Source of the DNA: Bacteroidota bacterium
GTDB lineage: Bacteria > Bacteroidota > Bacteroidia > Chitinophagales > Saprospiraceae
Reading direction: 5' to 3'
Assembly (NCBI GenBank): GCA_029567325.1
Contig: JAKQLF010000083.1
Coordinates: 1-59,768 of the forward strand
Length of the DNA stretch: 59,768 bases
This document shows positions 1 to 10,900 of the stretch, one piece after another. Position numbers and translations under genes: made by a program. Numbering within the stretch: the stretch's first letter is position 1; each line of letters begins with the position of its first letter. The notes under the pieces were generated by a model. That model saw only the letters and a list, made by a program, of their open reading frames with translations, was not told the origin of the DNA and searched no databases.

Positions 1-1166
1 TCTTTTTGTAAAACAGTGTCTAACCTTACAACCATTGATGTATCGGTCAATGAGATTATAGTGTCTGTAACAAAAACACTGTCAGCAACCATTTTCTTAG
101 TAGTTTCTGTATTTAAATAAGACTTATGACTCACTATCATAAAGTGATATTTAGGATTCTCCAGATAAACATCAGTTACATCACTACCTTCAGGTGTTTC
201 GATGTGAAAATCTGATATTTTAGTGTGGGCAACCGTAGGCTCTGTTTTTATTTGATCTATGGTTTCCCATACTTCAGCAGGGTAGGCAGCATAGTTTTTC
301 ATATAATCATTATATGCTACTTCTTTTACTTCACCCGTTTCTTTATTTTTGAGTACGAAGGCCAAAACTTTTACAGCACCTGCAGCATCCTTTTCTTCTT
401 TGTACTTTGATGCGATGTCAGCTCCAATTTTAAATGGACGGAAGTCAAATTGCGGTAGGTTCCAAACATAATTGCTCATACAATAATAAATGAGACATAG
501 TGTGGTAATCCCCAACATCCAAGATCTGTTTATGGGGGTAAATAGTTGATGCATCAATTTTGGCTTTACCACAAACAAAATAGCTGGAACCAATAACACC
601 AAGTCTTTGAAGAAAGAAACCCGAGGCACCAATTTCAAGAAATCACCAAAACAACCACAATCCGTAACGCGCATGTTGGTTTCCTTATAAGGTCCCCATT
701 GGGCAAAATCAAAGAAATTTACTCCAGATGGTACATAGGCAGTTAAGTATGTAAATCCTGTCAAAAATGCAAAAAACAAAATCATCAATAAAAATAACCA
801 AGCAGTCAACTTTGGCCGGCTACCTATGACGAGCATGATGCCTAGAATTATTTCTAAAACAATCATGAAAACTGAGAATCCTATTGAATACTCAGACAGC
901 CATGGAAACAAGGGTGCTAAAAATGAAGCACTTGTTGCTTGAAACGTTGTTTCAAATTCAGCAAAATATTGCTCCATTTTGTAGGCTGTTCCCAATGGAT
1001 CGATGGCCTTGACAAACCCCGAAAAGATGAAAAGTAAACCTGTAAAGTTTTGAAGATAAGACATCCACCAAGATTTTGATTTCTTGGTAGAGAGCACTAT
1101 AATTGCAGTGAGGATGATTGCTGCGATAGCTATGTATATCGATAATTTACCTAGTGTTAAATTCAT
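1..1166 (-). CDS. DoxX/MauE-type BT_3928-like membrane protein (partial, C-terminus outside window)
   Basis: The reading frame is open from an ATG at 1166 to the window edge, giving about 388 residues without a stop, so the C-terminus is missing. The N-terminal half has several hydrophobic segments and the phrases FSGFVKAIDPLGTAYKMEQY and DCGCFGDF, which I associate with the DoxX/MauE-like membrane family called BT_3928 in Bacteroidota. The remainder is a hydrophilic region of unclear fold. Members are thought to handle redox or disulphide chemistry in the membrane, but the role here is inference. A TAnnTTTG-type box on the minus strand lies at 1204-1211, about 40 nt upstream of the ATG, and is a likely promoter element. 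Confidence 0.75.
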   Translation of the reverse strand, partial: MNLTLGKLSIYIAIAAIILTAIIVLSTKKSKSWWMSYLQNFTGLLFIFSGFVKAIDPLGTAYKMEQYFAEFETTFQATSASFLAPLFPWLSEYSIGFSVFMIVLEIILGIMLVIGSRPKLTAWLFLLMILFFAFLTGFTYLTAYVPSGVNFFDFAQWGPYKETNMRVTDCGCFGDFLKLVPRVSFFKDLVLLVPAILFVVKPKLMHQLFTPINRSWMLGITTLCLIYYCMSNYVWNLPQFDFRPFKIGADIASKYKEEKDAAGAVKVLAFVLKNKETGEVKEVAYNDYMKNYAAYPAEVWETIDQIKTEPTVAHTKISDFHIETPEGSDVTDVYLENPKYHFMIVSHKSYLNTETTKKMVADSVFVTDTIISLTDTSMVVRLDTVLQK

Positions 1167-1302
1167 ATATTATAATACTTCGTTCTGATTTTGGATCGTG
1201 TTGCAAAATTAAGTAATTCAATAGTTTATTCTGTTAACAAAAGCCAAATATTGATTCATTTCAAACTTATATTGATCAGTTTTAACCATTTATGGCAAAA
1301 TT

Positions 1303-2058
1303 TCAATATATGTCCATGATATTTTTCACTCCGATGGTCCTTTCTACTGTAAAACCTTCACCATAAAGCGCGCCAATGTCTCTACCATGCATCATGTTTT
1401 TTGCTTTGATAAAATCTAGAAATTCTTTTCCAGATATAGGAGTTACTGGTTCTTTGGAGTTTGGATCAAAAAACTGTGTTTTGAAAAGCAAAATACTTTC
1501 CATTTTTTGCTCTATGAATGGAGTAATATCGACCACAAAATCTGGTTTATGGTGCCTGTCTTGAATGTAATGATAAATGACTTTAGGTCTATGAGGGGCA
1601 AGTACGTTTCCATGATCATCAGTAATCGTTATTTTTCCTAATCCTGAATAAAAACAAGCATCAGATATGATTTTAGAAGCTCTGCCATGATCCGGATGGC
1701 GATCGTCGATGGCATTGGCAAGCACTATTTTTGGCTTTGCAATCCTTATAATGCGTGCAATAGCTTGTATTGTTATTTCGCTAAAAGTCATAAAGCCATC
1801 TGCAAGGCCCAAGTTTGCTCTGAATTCTACACCAAGAAATGCAGCAGCGTTTTTTGCTTCTTCAAACCTGGTTTCTGTTGTTCCTCTTGTACCCAATTCA
1901 CCTTGAGTCAAATCACATATTCCCACAGAATTTCCTAAGCCAATCTGGTGGAGAATTGTTCCACTGCAACTTAATTCTACATCGTCTGGGTGTACGCCTA
2001 TAGCAAGAATTTCCACTTGCTTCGGCTTATTGTATATTTCTATCAATTTGCTATTCAA
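1303..2058 (-). CDS. bshB1: Bacillithiol biosynthesis deacetylase BshB1 (PIG-L/LmbE family)
   Basis: PIG-L family zinc deacetylase. The motif GVHPDDVELSCSGT near residues 21-34 and DDRHPDHGRAS near residue 117 supply the expected metal-binding His/Asp residues. Closest in character to BshB1, which deacetylates GlcNAc-malate during synthesis of bacillithiol, the low-molecular-weight thiol of many Bacteroidota; the cytoplasmic location fits, as there is no signal peptide. The reading frame has no ATG before the first motif: translation starts either at TTG 2058 (251 aa) or at GTG 2016 (about 237 aa, nearer to the usual family N-terminus). bshA and bshC are not in the window. It is monocistronic, 108 bp from the next gene. 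Confidence 0.85.
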   Translation of the reverse strand: MNSKLIEIYNKPKQVEILAIGVHPDDVELSCSGTILHQIGLGNSVGICDLTQGELGTRGTTETRFEEAKNAAAFLGVEFRANLGLADGFMTFSEITIQAIARIIRIAKPKIVLANAIDDRHPDHGRASKIISDACFYSGLGKITITDDHGNVLAPHRPKVIYHYIQDRHHKPDFVVDITPFIEQKMESILLFKTQFFDPNSKEPVTPISGKEFLDFIKAKNMMHGRDIGALYGEGFTVERTIGVKNIMDIY

Positions 2059-2166
2059 TATTTTATAATTATGTAGTGAATTTAATAATTCAAGTATTTG
2101 CTTATACTTTCTGGCTTAACAAGACAAAAATACGATAGTTAAGTTCATATTTGAATGAATGACCCA

Positions 2167-2859
2167 TCAGTTGTTGACTTGAAAGCCAAGGATATCTGCA
2201 ATTCTAGAGAATTCACCCAATGCCGGGGCATTTATGATGATTTCAGTTGTCGTATTTGGGTGTATAAATTGTAATTTTGTTGCATGCAACATCATCTCAT
2301 TGAGTTCAAAAGTTTCTAAGAAAAACTTGTTTTGTTTGTTGCAACCGTGAGGTCTATCGCCAATGATTGGATGGAAAATGTGAGATAGGTGTTTTCTCAG
2401 TTGATGTTGTCTTCCAGTTTGTGGATATAATTCTACGAGGCTATATCTCGAGCTAGGATGTTTCCAAGAACAATAAGGTATTTCAGCATGTGCCATTGTT
2501 TTTCCATAGGTTAAAGCTTCCTGAAGTTTATTTTTATCATTGATGATGGCATAGTCTATTTCAAAATCAGGTGCAGTGTGCCCCCTGACGATTGCCTGAT
2601 ACGTTTTTGAAACTTCATTTTCAGCAAATTTTTTATTCATCTGAGATTGGGTAATCTGATCCAAGGCAAACAACAATACACCACTGGTTTTTCTGTCCAA
2701 GCGATGCACTGGATATACTCTTTGGCCTATCTGATCTCTTAAGTTTGGAAGGACCAATGTTGAGGCTTGGTTATCCAATTTCGTCCTGTGAACAAAAAAT
2801 CCACAGGGCTTATTAATCGCAATCAGTTGCTCATCTTGATAAAGTATTTCGAAAATCAT
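2167..2859 (-). CDS. truC: tRNA pseudouridine synthase, TruC type (RluA family)
   Basis: RluA-family pseudouridine synthase of 230 aa. The signature VHRLDRKTSGVLLFA around residues 51-65 holds the catalytic aspartate, and the N-terminal phrase AINKPCGFFVHR is typical of the TruC subfamily, which modifies U65 of tRNA. QTGRQHQLRKHLSHIFHPI is the second conserved block. No S4 domain is present, which separates it from RluD/RluC-type rRNA enzymes. The ATG at 2859 is the natural start. A minus-strand TAnnTTTG-like box (TACTTTTG) lies at 3010-3017, about 150 nt upstream, and could be its promoter. The exact RNA target is inferred from family resemblance. Confidence 0.85.
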   Translation of the reverse strand: MIFEILYQDEQLIAINKPCGFFVHRTKLDNQASTLVLPNLRDQIGQRVYPVHRLDRKTSGVLLFALDQITQSQMNKKFAENEVSKTYQAIVRGHTAPDFEIDYAIINDKNKLQEALTYGKTMAHAEIPYCSWKHPSSRYSLVELYPQTGRQHQLRKHLSHIFHPIIGDRPHGCNKQNKFFLETFELNEMMLHATKLQFIHPNTTTEIIINAPALGEFSRIADILGFQVNN

Positions 2860-3269
2860 ATGAATATTTACGATAATTTGATATTAAAATAACTAATGAA
2901 GTTTGAGTATCTAAAGTGTTTTAAATCAATACAATAAAAATATCCACTTCACATTTTAAAACCATTATAATTGGAATGTTTATTGGTACTGGTTTTGAAA
3001 TGGGTTTTGCAAAAGTACATCTATAAAATTGAGATTTCGTTTTGTCAAAACCTTAAGAACAAAATATTTATTTTAGGCGTAGTTGATGTGGCGAAAAGCT
3101 GGGATCTATATTTCAAAATGGAGTACTCCATAAATTTGATCATTTTTTGGCTTGTATTAAATGAATCTTGAATCTAAAAGAATTTAACTTTAAGATATCG
3201 CTATCAAAAATTATCTTTGTCGCGCCCTTAGATACACTCAACACTTAATTGGGGCGAATCGCGTAGATT
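2860..3269. other. Intergenic region between truC and lolD-like gene
   Basis: This 410-bp divergent gap holds no convincing gene. It contains a possible minus-strand promoter box (TACTTTTG, 3010-3017) for truC, a plus-strand box TATCTTTG at 3212-3219 for the ABC ATPase gene, and a 14-bp perfect palindrome ATGGAGTACTCCAT at 3118-3131. A 66-codon open frame here has shadow-like composition and no support. Confidence 0.5.
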
Positions 3270-3929
3270 ATGATAAAAGCACAAGGAATCACCAAAGCTT
3301 ATGGAAATCTAAAAGTCCTTAAAGGTGTAGATTTGGAAATAGAAATGGGTAAAATCATTTCTATTTTGGGTAAAAGTGGTGCAGGAAAAAGTACTTTACT
3401 CCATATATTAGGAACCTTGGATGTGCCAGATGAAGGAGTACTGTCAATTGATGGTGAAGTGCTTACTTCGATGAAGGAAAAGTCTCTTGCAAAGTATAGA
3501 AATCAGAATTTAGGATTTGTTTTTCAATTTCATCATTTATTAGATGAATTTACTGCTCTGGAAAATGTTTGTATACCTGCATACATAGCTAAAACCAACC
3601 AGAAGGTGGTTGAACGCAAGGCAAAGGAACTTTTGGACTATCTTGGATTAACTGACAGGATGGACCATAAACCCAATCAACTTTCAGGCGGAGAACAACA
3701 AAGGGTGGCTGTGGCCAGGGCTTTGATCAATCAACCCAAGGTCGTTTTGGCAGATGAACCCACAGGTAATCTTGACAATACAAGCTCCAGAGAAATGCAT
3801 GAATTATTTATAAAACTTAGAAACGATTTCAATCAGACCTTTGTCATCGTTACACACAACGAAGAGCTTGCTCAAATGAGTAATAAAAGGTATTTTATGG
3901 TTGATGGTAAAATAGACTCCATCAATTAA
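3270..3929 (+). CDS. ABC transporter ATP-binding protein, LolD/MacB type
   Basis: ATPase subunit of 219 aa. Walker [10 protein letters not shown] lies at about residues 34-42, the Q-loop in [18 protein letters not shown], the signature [15 protein letters not shown] near residue 139, Walker [13 protein letters not shown] and the H-loop in VTHNEELA. The FHHLL(D/P)EFTALENV block is typical of the LolD branch, which powers release of lipoproteins from the inner membrane, but the MacB/FtsE branch is close. No permease partner is adjacent, which is common for LolD in Bacteroidota. It is followed 26 bp later by recN on the same strand. A TATCTTTG box at 3212-3219 is a likely -7 element. Confidence 0.85.
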   Translation: MIKAQGITKAYGNLKVLKGVDLEIEMGKIISILGKSGAGKSTLLHILGTLDVPDEGVLSIDGEVLTSMKEKSLAKYRNQNLGFVFQFHHLLDEFTALENVCIPAYIAKTNQKVVERKAKELLDYLGLTDRMDHKPNQLSGGEQQRVAVARALINQPKVVLADEPTGNLDNTSSREMHELFIKLRNDFNQTFVIVTHNEELAQMSNKRYFMVDGKIDSIN

Positions 3930-3955
3930 TTTTAAATGCTAATAATTAAGTAAAA

Positions 3956-5611
3956 ATGCTCAAGTCACTATATGTTAAGAATTACGCTTTGATAGATGAG
4001 CTGGAAATCGATTTTTCAGAGAGACTAAACATCATCACAGGTGAAACAGGTGCCGGTAAGTCAATTATGTTAGGGGCACTTGGCTTGATCATGGGTAAAA
4101 GAGCCGATGTAAAAGTACTAGCAGACGAAACAAATAAATGCATTGTTGAAGCCAAATTTGATATCACACAAGATGGTTTGCAAAATTATTTTGAAGACAA
4201 TGACTTGGAATATGCTGATGAATTAATTATCAGAAGAGAAATTTTACCAACTGGAAAATCAAGAGCTTTTATCAATGATTCACCAGCAACGCTTGATATC
4301 CTTCAACAATTAAGCGATGGTTTAATTGACTTGCACCAACAATTTGATACTCTAGATCTTTACAAAACTTCCTTCCAAATTAAAGTTTTGGATGCTTTGG
4401 CTGACAATGCTCAGGTTTTAAGGGATTATCAAGCTTTATTGATACAATATAGAACCAAAGTCACTAGTTTGAAAAAGTTGATTTCTGAGCGAGATTTAAA
4501 ATCCAAAGAACTTGATTTTTTAAAATATCAGTTGTCAGAACTTTCACAGATCAAATTGCAGAAGGGCGAATATGAAAGTTTGGAAGAGGAACTTGATGTT
4601 TTATCAAGTAACGAAGAAATCAAATCAGTGGCACTACTTTTGAGCAACGGTCTGGAACAACAAGAGCCTTCTGTGATAAGCATTGTACAAGAAATGGTTA
4701 GACAAACTGCCTCTATCCAAGAAAAAGACAAACGTTTCATTGCCTTACATGATCGATTGGTTGTGATTTTGGAAGAAGTGAAAGATATCGCCAATGACGC
4801 AGAACGCATATTTGAAGGCACAGAATATGATGGTAAACGCATAGATTTCGTACAAGAACGGTTGGCTGTCATTCATAAAATGTTTAAAAAACATCAAGCT
4901 AATACAAGTGAAGAACTGCTGAATACAATAGAAGGCATTGAGCTGAAAATCAAGGAAATAGATGGTTCTGATGAAACAATCACTCAGTTTGAATTGCAAA
5001 TTCAAAAGATGGAGCAGGATCTTGAAAAATTTGCATCTACCCTCACTAAAAGTAGACAAGGAGTAGTCAAAGGCTTGACGGCCAATATTTTGAAAGTCTT
5101 GAGTGAAATGGCTATGGCTGGAGCCACTTTTGAAGTAGAAATAAAAAGCCAACCACAATTTTTAGACACTGGGAAAGATCAGGTGGAGTTTTTCTTTTCT
5201 GCAAACAAAGGTTCAAAGTTACAACGATTGAAAGACGTGGCATCTGGTGGCGAAACTTCCAGATTTGCTTTGGCTGTAAAGTCAATTATTGCCAACGCGA
5301 TGCACTTGAGCACAATGATTTTTGATGAAATAGACACAGGAATATCCGGAGAAGTAGCGCACAGAATGGGGGAAATTATGAAACAACTCAGTGAAAAACA
5401 CCAAATCATCACCATTACCCACTCACCCCAAATTGCAGCCAAAGCCGACAACCATTATTTTGTTTTCAAACAAGAAGATGGTAAAAGGACAAATTCAGCA
5501 ATCAAATTGTTGGATGAAGAAAATAAGGTGATGGAAATTGCTAAAATGTTGAGTGGTGCTAAACCTTCAGAGGCGGCTATAGCCAACGCTAAAAGTTTGA
5601 TAAACAATTAA
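3956..5611 (+). CDS. recN: DNA repair protein RecN
   Basis: SMC-like ATPase of 551 aa, the usual length for RecN, acting in double-strand break repair. Walker A GETGAGKS is at residues 29-36; the central part (roughly 160-380) is rich in charged heptad-like sequence expected for the coiled coil; the C-terminal head has the signature LKDVASGGETSRFALA and Walker B MIFDEIDTGISGEVA followed by ITHSPQIAAKAD. Start ATG at 3956 gives the canonical N-terminus MLKSLYVKNYALIDELEI. It is co-directional with the ABC ATPase upstream and its TAA directly abuts the stop codon of the convergent lipoprotein gene, with no bases in between. Confidence 0.95.
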   Translation: MLKSLYVKNYALIDELEIDFSERLNIITGETGAGKSIMLGALGLIMGKRADVKVLADETNKCIVEAKFDITQDGLQNYFEDNDLEYADELIIRREILPTGKSRAFINDSPATLDILQQLSDGLIDLHQQFDTLDLYKTSFQIKVLDALADNAQVLRDYQALLIQYRTKVTSLKKLISERDLKSKELDFLKYQLSELSQIKLQKGEYESLEEELDVLSSNEEIKSVALLLSNGLEQQEPSVISIVQEMVRQTASIQEKDKRFIALHDRLVVILEEVKDIANDAERIFEGTEYDGKRIDFVQERLAVIHKMFKKHQANTSEELLNTIEGIELKIKEIDGSDETITQFELQIQKMEQDLEKFASTLTKSRQGVVKGLTANILKVLSEMAMAGATFEVEIKSQPQFLDTGKDQVEFFFSANKGSKLQRLKDVASGGETSRFALAVKSIIANAMHLSTMIFDEIDTGISGEVAHRMGEIMKQLSEKHQIITITHSPQIAAKADNHYFVFKQEDGKRTNSAIKLLDEENKVMEIAKMLSGAKPSEAAIANAKSLINN

Positions 5612-6400
5612 TTACCAACTGATTTTACTGCCATTAAATCCATATACTTTTGCTTTGATTCCAGGGATTTTCTGCAAGTTTGCAATGAGATCTTTGGAAT
5701 GCACAGGATTTATCTTTAAGATAAAGTTGGTCGAAGCTCCCTCAAAATTGTCTTTTTTAATTGACACACCATCTTGGCCATAGGTAAAAAATCCATAATC
5801 ACCATATTCTGGTGTAAAATCCTTGATGGAGATATCTTTCATGAGTTTCTGAGCTGACCAAACCGCAGTAGAGTCCAAACTTTTATCGAGCGCTATTGAA
5901 CCCCAATAGACACCACTTTCTATCAAAACAATTTCATTGTTGTTTGAAACAATGCCTTTTTGGTTCTGCATGGACAATTTAGCCCTTTGCCCTACGATAG
6001 TTACTAAACCGGGAAACTTGGCATCTGAACCCAAAGAAATAGTGAAATTGTTTAGTGTGATTAATTTATCTAAAAGTAGTGAGGTGGTAATTTTGGCACT
6101 ACCAGACTGACACGCTTCTCCATTCAAGGTGATGCCAGTAAGATTGAGATCTGAGTGATTATTGAACACTGATGTAGTGTACATAAACTTGGCATTACTA
6201 CAATCTTGTTGATCGGTAGTACTAATTATGACAGATGGTATTCCGCCATTTTCAGTGAGTGTTTGGTCCAAAGAAACGGTAAGACCAGTATTTACATTGA
6301 GCACTGTAAATGTTGCATCATCTTTCTGGCAACCCACAGTAGATGTCATGAGTAATGCCAAAGCAATAAGTTTGCTCCAATTTTTAATACTTAGATTCAT
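5612..6400 (-). CDS. Hypothetical lipoprotein
   Basis: I do not recognise a family. The frame extends to 6442, but the ATG at 6400 gives a clean lipoprotein signal (MNLSIKNWSKLIALALLMTSTVGCQKDD, cysteine near residue 24), so I choose that start and a length of about 262 aa. The mature part is rich in Thr, Ser and Asn, lacks further membrane segments and has regularly spaced hydrophobic strands, consistent with a beta-rich periplasmic or surface protein. A C-terminal stretch speaks of a small alpha/beta unit (KDLIANLQKIPGIKAKVYGFN) resembling a ferredoxin-like fold or a FlgD-like tail, but this is a guess. Convergent with recN. Confidence 0.6.
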   Translation of the reverse strand: MNLSIKNWSKLIALALLMTSTVGCQKDDATFTVLNVNTGLTVSLDQTLTENGGIPSVIISTTDQQDCSNAKFMYTTSVFNNHSDLNLTGITLNGEACQSGSAKITTSLLLDKLITLNNFTISLGSDAKFPGLVTIVGQRAKLSMQNQKGIVSNNNEIVLIESGVYWGSIALDKSLDSTAVWSAQKLMKDISIKDFTPEYGDYGFFTYGQDGVSIKKDNFEGASTNFILKINPVHSKDLIANLQKIPGIKAKVYGFNGSKISW

Positions 6401-6698
6401 TGCAGGATAACGAATCGATAGACCCAAACCGCTGCCTACCAAAAGGTATAATTTTGTATTCTAATATAATGGAGTTTAATTTCAGTATAAAATTAGGAAA
6501 TATTATCATCAATTGTATTTATGTGCCGTCAACTTCATAAAACGAAAAATATAAACATTAAAGTATTTTATGACAATGCTAATAATCAACAAAAGCTAAA
6601 TTTAATTGACAGGCAAAACGGACGTTACAAACAAGTAAAAATGTGCCTGATACATATTTTATTAATTTTATACATATCTTTGAGGCAAATGATAAAAT

Positions 6699-7970
6699 AT
6701 GACATTTAAAGAATTGGGTCTGCATGCAGGTTTGATTGAAGGACTTGAACACATGAATTTTGAAAATGCCACCCCAATTCAAGAACAAGCCATTCCACTT
6801 ATTTTAGAAGGTAAGGACTTGATCGCTTGTGCACAAACTGGCACAGGTAAAACCGGAGCTTATATTCTCCCCACGTTGCATATGTTGGCTAATTCCAATT
6901 CAAAAGGTACAAAGGTGGTAATTGTTTGTCCTACAAGAGAATTAGCACTTCAGATCGATCAACAAATTATGGGATTTGCCTACTTTTTGGGCTTACACAG
7001 TATACCCATTTATGGCGGAGGTGATGGCTCGGAATGGGATCAACAGAAAACAGCTTTGACCAGAGGTGCTGACATCATCGTAGCTACACCCGGTAAATTG
7101 ATTTCCTATCTCAATTTAGGTCATTTTGATTTCTCCAATGTCACCCACTTTATTTTGGATGAGGCAGATAGAATGATGGATATGGGCTTTAGAGAGGACA
7201 TTGTTCGCATTGCAAAAGCATTACCTCAGAAAAGGCAAAACCTAATGTTTTCTGCTACCATGCCAGATAAAATCAGAAAACTGATCAAAGAGCTTTTGCA
7301 TGAGCCAGCACAAATCAATTTGGCTTTATCAAAACCAGCAGAAGGTGTTTTGCAAGCTGCCTACTTAGTCAGAGATGAACACAAACCAGCGCTCATAGCA
7401 CAATTGATAAAAGAAAAATCATATTTGCAAAAAGTGGTTGTTTTTACCTCGACAAAAAGCAATGTAGGAACCATCGTGCGAGCTCTGAAATCAAAGGGTT
7501 TTAAAACAGGAGCAATTTCATCTGATTACCAACAAACTGAAAGAGAGGAGGTGATGCAGCAGTTTGCTTCAGGTCAAATTAATGTATTAGTTGGTACAGA
7601 CGTCATCAGTAGAGGTATAGACATCAAGGATATAAATTTAGTAATCAATTATGACGTACCACCGCATGCAGAGGATTATGTCCACAGAGTAGGACGGACT
7701 GCAAGAGCTGAAACTACTGGAGTTGCCATCACATTGATCAATGAAAAAGACATGTATGCATTTTCTGAAATCGAAAAATTGATTGATAAAGAGATCTACA
7801 AAATGAATCTCCCTCCAGAAATTGGTATCAGTCCTGAATGGAAAATCAGAACACGCGCAGAGGGAGGTGGTCATCATGGTGGACCCAAAAGGCCATCTTC
7901 GGGAGGCCAAAATGGGAATAATAAAAAAAGACCCTTCAAAAGATTCAATAAACCCAAAACAAACTCTTAA
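6699..7970 (+). CDS. DEAD-box ATP-dependent RNA helicase
   Basis: Superfamily 2 RNA helicase of 423 aa. Visible in order: Q motif (ATPIQEQAIP, Gln28), motif I AQTGTGKT (residues 45-52), Ia PTRELALQ, Ib TPGK, motif II DEAD (about 154-157), motif III SAT, motif IV VFTSTK, motif V GTDVISRGIDI and motif VI HRVGRTARA. A basic Gly/Asn/Lys-rich tail (about 390-423) probably binds RNA, as in RhlE-type helicases. Likely roles are ribosome assembly, RNA turnover or cold growth. A TATCTTTG box at 6675-6682 sits only 17 nt before the ATG. The last 4 bp overlap the convergent metalloprotease gene. Confidence 0.93.
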   Translation: MTFKELGLHAGLIEGLEHMNFENATPIQEQAIPLILEGKDLIACAQTGTGKTGAYILPTLHMLANSNSKGTKVVIVCPTRELALQIDQQIMGFAYFLGLHSIPIYGGGDGSEWDQQKTALTRGADIIVATPGKLISYLNLGHFDFSNVTHFILDEADRMMDMGFREDIVRIAKALPQKRQNLMFSATMPDKIRKLIKELLHEPAQINLALSKPAEGVLQAAYLVRDEHKPALIAQLIKEKSYLQKVVVFTSTKSNVGTIVRALKSKGFKTGAISSDYQQTEREEVMQQFASGQINVLVGTDVISRGIDIKDINLVINYDVPPHAEDYVHRVGRTARAETTGVAITLINEKDMYAFSEIEKLIDKEIYKMNLPPEIGISPEWKIRTRAEGGGHHGGPKRPSSGGQNGNNKKRPFKRFNKPKTNS

Positions 7971-10900
7971 TCGGCAGTTTCAGGTTTTTTGTTCTCCTTT
8001 TTTTGTAGTTGTAAGTCTCTTCTGTCGTTTAACGTATTTAATTTAGGGCGCGATACAATACTTCCAATGGAGCTCCTTGAGTAGGAGAAATTTATATTGC
8101 CTGTTGGTTTGTTTTGCATAATGGCATTATTGGATAACACCAAATAGGGTACATTGTGGATGCCATAAATGCTGAAATTTTTGTCATTAATGATACTTCC
8201 CATATTATAAATTCCGTACGTAGGCGGCTTATCATACATGCTAAGCCCAAAATAGTTTTTATTTCTAATCATGGCTCCAGGATGATTGAGGATGTAATAA
8301 AGGTTGGCAGTGGAAAAATTGAGATTGCCCGTAGTTTCAACTGTTACATTTCCAAAATTTTCAAGTGCAATTCCGAAGGTACTGTCTTGAGAATATTGAT
8401 ATAAACCACCAAAAACATTGATATTGCCATGATTGATGATACTTGGTCCTCCGACAATACTGATGTTTGCCTGTAACTGCACATTCAAAGTTGCATTAGC
8501 TGCCAGAGTGATGGTATTTAATTCCACATATCCACCTGTAAGGTTTACAGTAGTAGGATTGGTCCCGTCACCGATTATCACTATTTCACAAGGAAGTGGT
8601 GGGTGTCCGAGTGACCATTTTGTACTGTCTGTCCAAACTGAGGTGGGGCTTATATTTATGTTGGTGCCTCCAACTCCTTCGTCGACCTCAGAATTACAAT
8701 CATTATCCAAATTATCACAGATTTCTGGTGCATTGGGATAGACCTTATTATTTGAATCATTGCAGTCCTCAAAATCTTTGCAAAAACCATCTTGATCGCC
8801 ATCTACACCGGAAAATTCCTGACAGAAAAATACGGTATTCCCGCCATAAACCAATTGTTGATTTTGGGATAGATTGAGCGTCTTTGAGCATAAATTGAAT
8901 AATGAACTTTCAAAACATCCTTCAAGTTGGTTGTCTGAAACGTCAAAAGATATTAAGGACGGAATGTAACCAGTATATAATGGCAAACTTCCGTAAAAAC
9001 CATTGTGTGATAAATTGATCATACAAAGTTTTTGATGGTCTTTGTAGAAGTTTGGCAAAGTGTCCTGGATGTCATTGTTTGATAAATCCAGAAATTTTAA
9101 AATTTTGAGCGAATCCCATTCTTGTGGCAATTTACCATCAATAAAGTTGTTACTTAAATTGAGGTTTTTAATTGAAAAAGGCAAACCAAGGGTATCAGCC
9201 AAGGTGCCAGTCAGGTTATTTCCCGGCAAGGTAATAGCAGTAATATTTCCAATTTCATCGCATTGAACGCCATACCAAGAACAATAATCACAATTGTTAT
9301 TTGCTATTCCGGTCGCCCAACCCGTGTTATTTGTCCAGCTATTGCCACCTAGAGCATTGTAAAAGTTTTTCAATTGTTGTAGGACTAAGCTATCACAAAC
9401 AGCGTTGTCATTTTGTATGCAAATTCCAAAATTTCCCTCGACTAAACTTTTATTGATGACTCTGATGTATATGGTGTCGCCATACAACAAATGATCTGAT
9501 AAACTTACTTTTGCATGATTGCCATCTCCACCATCATCGTCACAGCTATAGTAAGTCAGGCCAAAGCAATCACCTTTGTAAATTTCCAAAATTAAATCTT
9601 CTGTTCCAGAGTCAATTTGTTTGGTTTCAATATGTGTGATTCCGCTAGCAGGAAGGATAGTAGTAAACCAAACATCTGGTAAAGTATTATTTGCATTGCA
9701 AGCTGAATTGCTGATACCATTACTTGGATTTGCATCGCTTATTTTACTTTCATAAATATTACATGCCAGATTTGAATAAAGCGAAATTGCGCTAAAACAT
9801 AAATCATTGACCGGTGGTGTACCACTACAATCGGCTGATAATTCACAAGTTGCATTACTGAATCGTTCATAAATAAGGGCACCTGGTTGAGGGCCAAAAC
9901 CATTTTTTGGATTTATTCCAGAACCGGTCAAATGGCAATAAGACATTATGGTTCCACCAATATTTGAGGGCGGTTGTGGAGGAGAAGGGCAACCATTTGG
10001 AGCCCTACAACCATCAATGGCTGTATTATTTCCATTCCAAACGCAGTCATGGGTATGTGAGGACCCAAAATTATGGCCCAGCTCATGCGCAATGACATTG
10101 ACATTCCAAGAATAAGTAGGATATGCGGTCACACCAGAATTTAAATTTCCACTGACAGCCACGTTTGTGAAATTGCTACAAAGAGAACCTAGATAAGCTA
10201 TTCCTCCGCCAATACTTCTTCCACAAAGTAGGTGTGCCAATCGACCATTAAAACCTTGCCTATTCATGCTGTCCCTAAACTCATATAAGGTTTGTTCCAT
10301 GTTGTTGGTCGTAGAATCATTGAGTGAAACATACGGATCTACGCTTGTGAAAATCTTTATTCCAGATATTTTTAATGGAATCTTGACGCGGTTAAATTGT
10401 AGTGCTACCTGAGCCATCAAATTGATTGCCCAAGTGGTGGTATTTGGAATAGACGAACCTTTATTCAGATACGCCCGATGATCGATTTCTAGGTAAATAT
10501 CCACACATTCATTTTCAGTGGCAGAGCGTTTGTTCATTGATCTGTTTACCTTTTGGTCTACTTGGTCTTCAATTACTTTGCAATCAAAATTTTCATCTAT
10601 GAATGATTCTTCAATCAAATGTGTATAAGATTCGCCCTTAGTGGGTAGGATGGAGTGGTTCCCGCTTTCATCACTGTAAAAAATAGAAACTTGCTCTTCA
10701 TAAATGACCAAGGTGATCAATTCATTGGCATCACTGCTGTGATAAACCATGATGTCAGATTGTGGAAAATATTTTTGACCTTTATCGTCAGATACGTAGA
10801 AACCTTTGCTGAGTAAGGCATATTTTTGAAGATTCTGACGGCTTTTTTGTCCTGGAAATGTGCAGTCGAAACTTTGTGGACGATTCGCAATGAGCGAATT

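Noticed and set aside
1376-1938. Plus-strand open frames opposite bshB1
   Set aside because: Antisense shadows of a gene with clear PIG-L motifs.
2971-3171. 66-codon open frame between truC and the ABC ATPase gene
   Set aside because: Composition dominated by Leu, Ile, Lys and Phe as expected for AT-rich non-coding DNA, no domain, and it contains a palindrome and lies next to promoter boxes.
6521-6709. 62-codon open frame upstream of the helicase gene
   Set aside because: It overlaps the helicase promoter box and start codon and has no protein-like features.
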